Assembly (NCBI RefSeq): GCF_018070045.1
Contig: NZ_JAGPYK010000012.1
Coordinates: forward strand, 124,001 to 188,000
Direction: 5' to 3'
Source of the DNA: Micromonospora sp. U21
GTDB lineage: Bacteria; Actinomycetota; Actinomycetes; Mycobacteriales; Micromonosporaceae
Length of the DNA: 64,000 nt
Shown piece after piece: positions 59,399 to 64,000 of the stretch (position 1 is its first letter; each line of letters begins with the position of its first letter). The position numbers were made by a program, and so were the translations under genes. Under the pieces are notes generated by a model, which had not been told where the DNA came from, made no database searches, and saw only the letters and a program-made list of their open reading frames with translations.

Positions 59399-60348
59399 CC
59401 GCCCCGCTGCTGCTCGCGCTGACCGCCGGCATGCTCGGCGCCGTCAACCCGTGCGGCTTCGCGTTGCTGCCCGCGTACCTCTCGCTGCTGGTCGCCGGGG
59501 CGCCGGACGCCCGCGGCGCGGTCGGCCGCGCGCTCACCGCGGCGGCCGGGCTCACGCTGGGGTACGTGCTGGTCTTCGGCGCCTTCGGCCTGGCGCTCGC
59601 GCCGTTGGCCGGCTGGCTGCGGCCCCGGTTGCCGTGGCTGACCGTGGCGCTCGGGTTGCTGCTGGTGGCGGCCGGGTGCTGGCTGCTCGCCGGCCGGCGG
59701 TTGCCCGCCCCGGGCTGGTCCGCCCGGGCACCTCGGCTGACGCGTTCCTGGCCGTCGATGGCGTTGTTCGGCGCCGCGTACGCGTTGGCCTCGCTCGGGT
59801 GCGCCATCGCGCCGTTCCTGGCCATCGTGGTGACCAGCCTCCAGGCCGGCTCGACCGGCCGCGGGCTGGCGCTGTTCGGCGCGTACGCCCTCGGGATGGG
59901 GCTGGTGGTCGCGGTCGCCGCGCTCGGCGTGGCGCTGCTGCGCGACGGTCTGGTGGCCCGGCTGCGCGGCGCCGGCGCGCTGGTGCCCCGGCTCAGCGGC
60001 CTGGTGCTGCTGCTCGCCGGCGGTTACGTCGCCTGGTACGGCTGGTACGAGCTGCGGCTGGCCGCCGGCCGTCGCGACGCTCCGCACGACCCGGTGATCC
60101 GGGCGGCGTCCCGGGTGCAGCACGCCCTCGCCGACACCCTCGACACGCTCGGCCCGGCGGCGTTGCTCGCCGCCCTCGTCCTGCTCACCGCGCTGGGTGT
60201 GGGCTTGAGCGTGAGGAAGGGCACCTTCCTAACGCCTGCGGTAGAGGAAGGGGCCCTTCCTAACGTCGGGCCCGAGCGCAGGACGGCGCCGGCGGATACG
60301 TCGACGGGAGCCGGGATGGACCCGGCCCCCGTCGAACGGATCGGCTAG
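59395..60348 (+). CDS. CcdA/DsbD-type thiol-electron membrane transporter, C-terminus partly repeat-encoded
   Basis: 317 residues; GTG start overlaps the TlpA stop. First helix with its Cys: AGMLGAVNPCGFALLPAYLS; the partner Cys is in YALASLGCAIAPFLAIVV. Six helices fit the CcdA family, which passes electrons from cytosolic thioredoxin to outside thiols. Residues after about 270 (SVRKGTFLTPAVEEGALPN) are translated from the palindromic repeat at 60213-60265, and the frame continues 27 codons to TAG. The stop shares CTAG with the stop of serS on the other strand. Confidence 0.87.
   Translation: MTAPLLLALTAGMLGAVNPCGFALLPAYLSLLVAGAPDARGAVGRALTAAAGLTLGYVLVFGAFGLALAPLAGWLRPRLPWLTVALGLLLVAAGCWLLAGRRLPAPGWSARAPRLTRSWPSMALFGAAYALASLGCAIAPFLAIVVTSLQAGSTGRGLALFGAYALGMGLVVAVAALGVALLRDGLVARLRGAGALVPRLSGLVLLLAGGYVAWYGWYELRLAAGRRDAPHDPVIRAASRVQHALADTLDTLGPAALLAALVLLTALGVGLSVRKGTFLTPAVEEGALPNVGPERRTAPADTSTGAGMDPAPVERIG
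60213..60265. repeat. GGGGCCCC-type dispersed palindrome, copy D (inside a coding region)
   Basis: GAGGAAGGGCACCTTCCTAA, CGCCTGCGGTA spacer, then GAGGAAGGGGCCCTTCCTAACG. Unlike the other copies it is read through as the C-terminal codons of the CcdA-type gene, close to its end. Confidence 0.83.
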
Positions 60349-61631
60349 CGCAGCGGGGTCAGGCGGTCGGTGCCCAGGCGGTCGCGGAGGACCTCGGGGA
60401 TCAGCACTGAGCCGTCGGCCTGCTGGTACTGCTCCAGGATGGCCGGGAAGAGCCGGCTGGTGGCCAGTGCCGAGCCGTTGAGGGTGTGCACGAAGCGGGT
60501 CTGCTTGCCACCCGGCTCGCGATAGCGGATGGCCGCCCGGCGGGCCTGGTAGTCGCCGGCCCAGGAGACCGACGACACCTCCTTGTACTTGCCCGTGCTC
60601 GGCATCCACACCTCGATGTCGAGGGTCTTCCTCATCGACGCGCTGGCGTCACCGGCGGAGAGCAGGGTGCGCTGGTAGTGCAGGCCCAGCCCCTCCACCA
60701 GGCTCTCCGCGTGGGCGAGCATCTCCTCCAGCGCCGCGTCGGCCTGCTCCGGCAGGGTGAACTGGAAGATCTCCACCTTGTTGAACTGGTGCCCGCGCAC
60801 CGTGCCGCGCTCGTCCGAGTGCGAGCCGGCCGACTCGCGCCGGTAGCACGGGGTGTACGCGAACGCCTTCAGCGGCAGCTTCGTGGTGTCCAGGATTTCG
60901 TCCTGGTACGCGCCGAGGATCGCCGTCTCCGAGGTGGGCAGCAGGAACTGCCCGCGCGGGGCGCTGTCCCGGTCCAGGTGGTAGACGTCGTCGTAGAACT
61001 TCGGGAACTGCCCGGCGGCGAAGCCGGCCGAGTCGAGCAGCAGGTGCGGCGGGAGCAGGAACTCGTACCCGGCCCTGATGTGCTGGTCGATGAAGTAGTT
61101 CAGCAGCGCCCACTCCAGCCGCGCGCCGACCCCGGTGTACATCCAGAAGCCGGAACCGCCGAGCTTGACGCCGCGCTCGTAGTCGACCAGGCCCAGCGCC
61201 CGGGACAGCTCCACGTGGTCGCGGACCTTCTCGATGGCCGGCGGCTCGCCGAAGGTCTTGACGACCCGGTTGGCCTCCTTGCCGCCGGGGAGGACGTCCT
61301 CGCTGGGCAGGTTGGGCAGCTCGCTCATCGCGTCGCGCAGCCGGGCCTGCACCTCGTCCAACTGGGACTCCAGCTCGGCGAGCTGCTTGCGCTCCGCCTC
61401 CGGCGCGGTGACCTGCGGCTCGGTGCCGGCACGCTTCGCCTGCGCGTACGCCCGGGCCTCCGCCTTGCGGCGCTGCCGCTCCGCGTCGATCTCCGTGATG
61501 AGGGCGCGCCGTTCCTGGTCGAGCCGCTGGATCTCGTCCAGGGCCCGGGTGACCTCGGCGGGATCCAGTCGCTTCGCCAGCGCGGTCGCCACCGCCTCGC
61601 GATCCTTCCGGATCAACTCCATGTCGAGCAT
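60345..61631 (-). CDS. serS: Serine--tRNA ligase
   Basis: 428 residues; ATG 61631 (MLDMELIRKDREAVATALAK). The N-terminal coiled-coil arm (about 30-100) binds tRNA-Ser. Class II motif 2 is seen at YTPCYRRESAGSHSDERGTV near residue 260, preceded by LPTSETAILGAYQ. Motif 3 is LNGSALATSRLFPAILEQYQ near 385. Full length for bacterial SerRS, so it should be the housekeeping copy. It charges tRNA-Ser in the cytosol. No T-box leader is seen in the 113 bp upstream. Confidence 0.97.
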   Translation of the reverse strand: MLDMELIRKDREAVATALAKRLDPAEVTRALDEIQRLDQERRALITEIDAERQRRKAEARAYAQAKRAGTEPQVTAPEAERKQLAELESQLDEVQARLRDAMSELPNLPSEDVLPGGKEANRVVKTFGEPPAIEKVRDHVELSRALGLVDYERGVKLGGSGFWMYTGVGARLEWALLNYFIDQHIRAGYEFLLPPHLLLDSAGFAAGQFPKFYDDVYHLDRDSAPRGQFLLPTSETAILGAYQDEILDTTKLPLKAFAYTPCYRRESAGSHSDERGTVRGHQFNKVEIFQFTLPEQADAALEEMLAHAESLVEGLGLHYQRTLLSAGDASASMRKTLDIEVWMPSTGKYKEVSSVSWAGDYQARRAAIRYREPGGKQTRFVHTLNGSALATSRLFPAILEQYQQADGSVLIPEVLRDRLGTDRLTPLR

Positions 61632-61744
61632 GCTGCTCCGTACGCCTCCGTCCGGGGTCAGGTGGACCCACAGATGCTACCGTCGCGCGCCGTTCGCTTC
61701 GGGACGGGGAGCGCGAGCCCACCCGGCGGGAGCGGACGGCGGGT

Positions 61745-62872
61745 TCAGAGCCGGATCGGCATCAGCACGGAGAACGTGTCCGTGTCGTCCGGGCGGCGTA
61801 CGGCCAGCGGGGCGATCGGCCCGTCCAGTTCCAGGACCAGCTGCGACCCGCCGGCGGCGTCCAGCGCGTCCAGCAGGTACGCGCCGTTCACCCCGATCCG
61901 CAGCCCGCCGATCGGGTCGGACCCGGCCAGTGGGTCCGGGGGCAGGTCGGCGGCGGGAAGGTCGGCGGTGGGCAGCAGCCGCAGGCTGCCCCGGTCGTCG
62001 AGGCCGAGCACGGTGACCGCCAGCTGGGTGCCGCCGTATTCGCGGCCCACCGTCGGCGCGGCCGGGTCGGTCAGCGCGGCCCGCAGCGCCGGCACGTCCA
62101 CCGGGATCCGGTACGCGGCCGGTCGCTCACCGACGGCCTCACGCAGCAGCCGCCGGTAGTCCGGGAAGTCGTAGGGCAGCGCGGTGCCGGTCAGCGTCCG
62201 GTCGGCCACCGCGACCCGCAGGTCGGCACCGGCCACGGTCAGCCGCACCGGCCGGGTGTCGGCGGCGTCGAGCAGCGCCCGGCACCGGTCTATGAGGTCC
62301 ACCGGGACGAGCACCCGCACCAGCGGTCCGTCGACGGTCGCCCCGGCCCGGGCCAGGGCGAGCCGGTGCCGGTCGGTGGCGACGAGCCGGACGCCGTCCG
62401 GCTCCACGTCGACCAGCACGCCGGAGAGCACCGGCAGCTCCGGGTCGGCGCCGACGGCGAAGCGCACCGCGTCGACGGCGGCGGCCAGTTCGGTGGGGGA
62501 GAGCAGCAGCGTGGTGGTCGCCGGCGGCGCCGGGTCGACCAGGGCCCGGAGGCGGGCGACCTCCCGACGGGCGTCCGCGAGCCCGTCCGCCAGCCGGCGC
62601 AGGTGCGTGTCGAGCAGCCGGTGCACCGCGGCCGGTTCGGCACGCACCGCCGTGGCGATCTCCGGCACGGGCATGCCGACCCGGCGCAGCCCGGCCACCA
62701 GCCGGGCCGGGGCGATCTGCGCCTCCGTGTACCAGCGGTAACCGGTCACCGGGTCGACCAGGGCCGGTTCGAGCACGCCGGCCGAGTCGTAGAAGCGCAG
62801 CGCGCTGACGGTCAGGCCGCTGGCCCGGGCCAGCTCACCGATGCTGTGCAGGTCGCTCTCCACGACGGGCAT
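61745..62872 (-). CDS. MerR-family regulator fused to a DNA polymerase III beta-clamp-like domain
   Basis: 375 residues; ATG 62872. Residues 1-75 are a MerR winged helix (LHSIGELARASGLTVSALRF, YDSAGVLEPALVDPVTGYRW), then a helix of about 35 residues. From about 118 the chain resembles sliding clamp: LLLSPTELAAAVDAVRFAVG, LPVLSGVLVDVEPDGVRLVA, TDRHRLALARAGA, then FPDYRRLL and a last strand FSVLMPIRL like the DnaN end. The clamp part is about 258 residues, equal to two of the three DnaN subdomains. Whether it forms a ring or binds a ligand in place of the usual MerR effector domain is unknown. Transcribed toward serS. Confidence 0.83.
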   Translation of the reverse strand: MPVVESDLHSIGELARASGLTVSALRFYDSAGVLEPALVDPVTGYRWYTEAQIAPARLVAGLRRVGMPVPEIATAVRAEPAAVHRLLDTHLRRLADGLADARREVARLRALVDPAPPATTTLLLSPTELAAAVDAVRFAVGADPELPVLSGVLVDVEPDGVRLVATDRHRLALARAGATVDGPLVRVLVPVDLIDRCRALLDAADTRPVRLTVAGADLRVAVADRTLTGTALPYDFPDYRRLLREAVGERPAAYRIPVDVPALRAALTDPAAPTVGREYGGTQLAVTVLGLDDRGSLRLLPTADLPAADLPPDPLAGSDPIGGLRIGVNGAYLLDALDAAGGSQLVLELDGPIAPLAVRRPDDTDTFSVLMPIRL

Positions 62873-62897
62873 CCTGCCCCCTCGACCCGGTCGAGGG

Positions 62898-64000
62898 TCA
62901 AGCCGCCGGCCCCGCGTCCGACGCGGCGGCCGTCCGGTCGGCGGCCTCGGGCACCCGCGTCGCGGCCTCCTCCTTCAGCACCCGGAAGGTGAGCCCGGCC
63001 CGGATGAGCCGGTCGAGCAGCGCGTCGCCCATCGCGGCGACGGGGGTGAGCTGCCCGCTGGTCGACGCCAGCTCGTCGAGCGCCAGGCAGAGCGCCGATT
63101 CGGCGAGCATCTTCGCCGTCTCGTCGTAGCCCGGGTCGCCGCCGGCCACCTCGGTGACCACCCGGCGCCCGCCGCCGGTGCCGACGAACCGGACCCGGAA
63201 CCAGGACGCCGCCCGCTGCTGCGGGGTGGGCCCGTGCCCGGACGCGAGCCGGCCGAGCAGCCAGCGCCGGGTGGGCGGCAGCTTCACCAGCCCGACCAGC
63301 GCGCCGAGCCCGGCGGCCCCGGCCAGCACGGTCGGCAGCCGCTTCACCGCGGCGAAGTGCCGGTAGCGGAAGTCCGGACCGTACTCCGGCCGGGCCGCCG
63401 CCGAGCGGCGTACCACCTGCGGGTCGATGGTGGGCAGCGGCACGGCCCAGACGCCCAGCTCCGCCGAGCGGCCCAGCCGGCCCGGCACCGCCCGGACCCG
63501 GCGGTCGGTGGGGCGCGGCTCGACCGCCCGGCGCTCCCGGGCGGCCCGGCTGGCCTGCCCGGTGCGGGAGAACGCGGTGAGCGCGGAGTGGTACGTGCCG
63601 GCGGACAACTTGCCCTCGGCCCGGACGTACCCGTCCACGGTGATCGGCGCGTCGGCGGGCAGCTGCTTGACGGTGAACCAGACGCCCAGGTCGTGCGGGA
63701 TGGAGTCGAATCCGCAGGCGTGCACCAGCCGCGCGCCGGTGCGGGTCGCCTCAGCCTGATGACGGACGTACATCAGATCGACGAACTCCGGCTCGCCGGT
63801 GATGTCCAGGTAGTCGGTGCCGGCCCGGGCGCAGGCCGCGACCAGCGGCTCCCCGTGGTGGATGTACGGGCCGACGGTGGTGGCCACCACCCGGGCGTTC
63901 TCCGCCACCGTGCGCAGCGAGTCGGCGTCGGTCACGTCGGCGGGGAGCAGCGGCAGCCCGGCCAGCATCGGGTCGATCGCGGCGAGTCGGTCCCGTACGG
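62898..64000 (-). CDS. Saccharopine dehydrogenase-like protein (trans-acting enoyl reductase type), 5' end outside window
   Basis: The frame runs open to the window edge, so the N-terminal nucleotide-binding motif is cut off; about 367 residues are seen. Conserved segments: ARVVATTVGPYIHHGEPLVA, ARAGTDYLDITGEPEFVD, HACGFDSIPHDLGVWF, then a C-terminal part with VTEVAGGDPGYDETAKML. This matches actinobacterial saccharopine dehydrogenase-like NAD(P) proteins; mycobacterial relatives act as enoyl reductases in lipid synthesis. It ends 25 bp upstream of the MerR-clamp gene on the same strand and may be co-transcribed with it. Confidence 0.87.
   Translation of the reverse strand, partial: VRDRLAAIDPMLAGLPLLPADVTDADSLRTVAENARVVATTVGPYIHHGEPLVAACARAGTDYLDITGEPEFVDLMYVRHQAEATRTGARLVHACGFDSIPHDLGVWFTVKQLPADAPITVDGYVRAEGKLSAGTYHSALTAFSRTGQASRAARERRAVEPRPTDRRVRAVPGRLGRSAELGVWAVPLPTIDPQVVRRSAAARPEYGPDFRYRHFAAVKRLPTVLAGAAGLGALVGLVKLPPTRRWLLGRLASGHGPTPQQRAASWFRVRFVGTGGGRRVVTEVAGGDPGYDETAKMLAESALCLALDELASTSGQLTPVAAMGDALLDRLIRAGLTFRVLKEEAATRVPEAADRTAAASDAGPAA

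Overview
This is a high-GC actinobacterial chromosome segment. The likely source is a Micromonospora-like member of the Micromonosporaceae. That inference rests on the very high GC with G/C-ending codons, many GTG starts and 4-bp stop/start overlaps, Tat-type secreted enzymes, an F420-type (LLM) oxidoreductase, and several families of dispersed palindromes. No IS element, CRISPR array or intact prophage is visible.

Layout. 0-3 kb: the end of a sugar ABC transporter (permease, Tat lipoprotein binding protein) and a Gfo/Idh/MocA dehydrogenase. 3.3-11.6 kb: eight tightly coupled genes that form an actinobacterial version of the Ebo operon (EboA, EboB, EboC, EboE, EboF types), with an inositol-3-phosphate synthase-like enzyme, an extra TIM-barrel isomerase and a polyprenyl diphosphate synthase. 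No EboD-type 3-dehydroquinate-synthase-like gene is present, so the inositol-phosphate synthase may take its place. 12-19 kb: two large secreted multidomain proteins (PQQ sugar dehydrogenase-PKD-CBM6-ricin and ThuA-DUF1080-CBM6-ricin) and a cytosolic sugar-phosphate isomerase/epimerase. 19-23.6 kb: tRNA-Asn, an MMPL transporter and an FAD oxidoreductase.

23.7-29.0 kb is an accessory strip that starts at an intact tRNA-Met(CAT). It holds two tRNA 3'-end remnants, an internally deleted SARP/AfsR-type regulator, a YCII protein, a streptogrisin-like protease, and a PadR regulator with its membrane partner. 29.2-34.4 kb: a small secreted protein resembling the tendamistat family, then an ECF sigma factor / zinc-finger anti-sigma / ABC exporter operon. 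34.8-42.3 kb: an apparent operon for secreted redox proteins: a two-domain laccase, a 1311-residue ThuA/F5-8C/sugar dehydrogenase/PKD/DUF1080 protein, a cupredoxin with three Ig-like repeats, and a repetitive secreted protein. A roughly 75-residue module of unknown function is shared by two of them.

42.8-53 kb: a membrane Nudix protein, an orphan cytosolic glycosidase-like pair, an LLM oxidoreductase beside a frameshifted ArsR gene, an alditol-oxidase-like enzyme, a site-2 protease with CBS domains and an alpha/beta hydrolase. Next come genes fused by internal deletion (ABC ATPase joined to permease, sensor kinase joined to response regulator). 53-64 kb: an L,D-transpeptidase, a secreted alpha-amylase with a readable promoter, a haem-b membrane protein with a NuoF-like partner, a TlpA/CcdA thiol-redox pair, serS, a MerR regulator fused to a DNA sliding-clamp-like domain, and a truncated saccharopine dehydrogenase-like gene.

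The most notable points are the Ebo-type operon with inositol-phosphate and isoprenoid enzymes, the secreted laccase/cupredoxin/sugar-dehydrogenase operon with its shared module and shared candidate operator, the MerR-clamp fusion, two coding sequences whose C-termini are made from palindromic repeats, and several genes collapsed by internal deletion.
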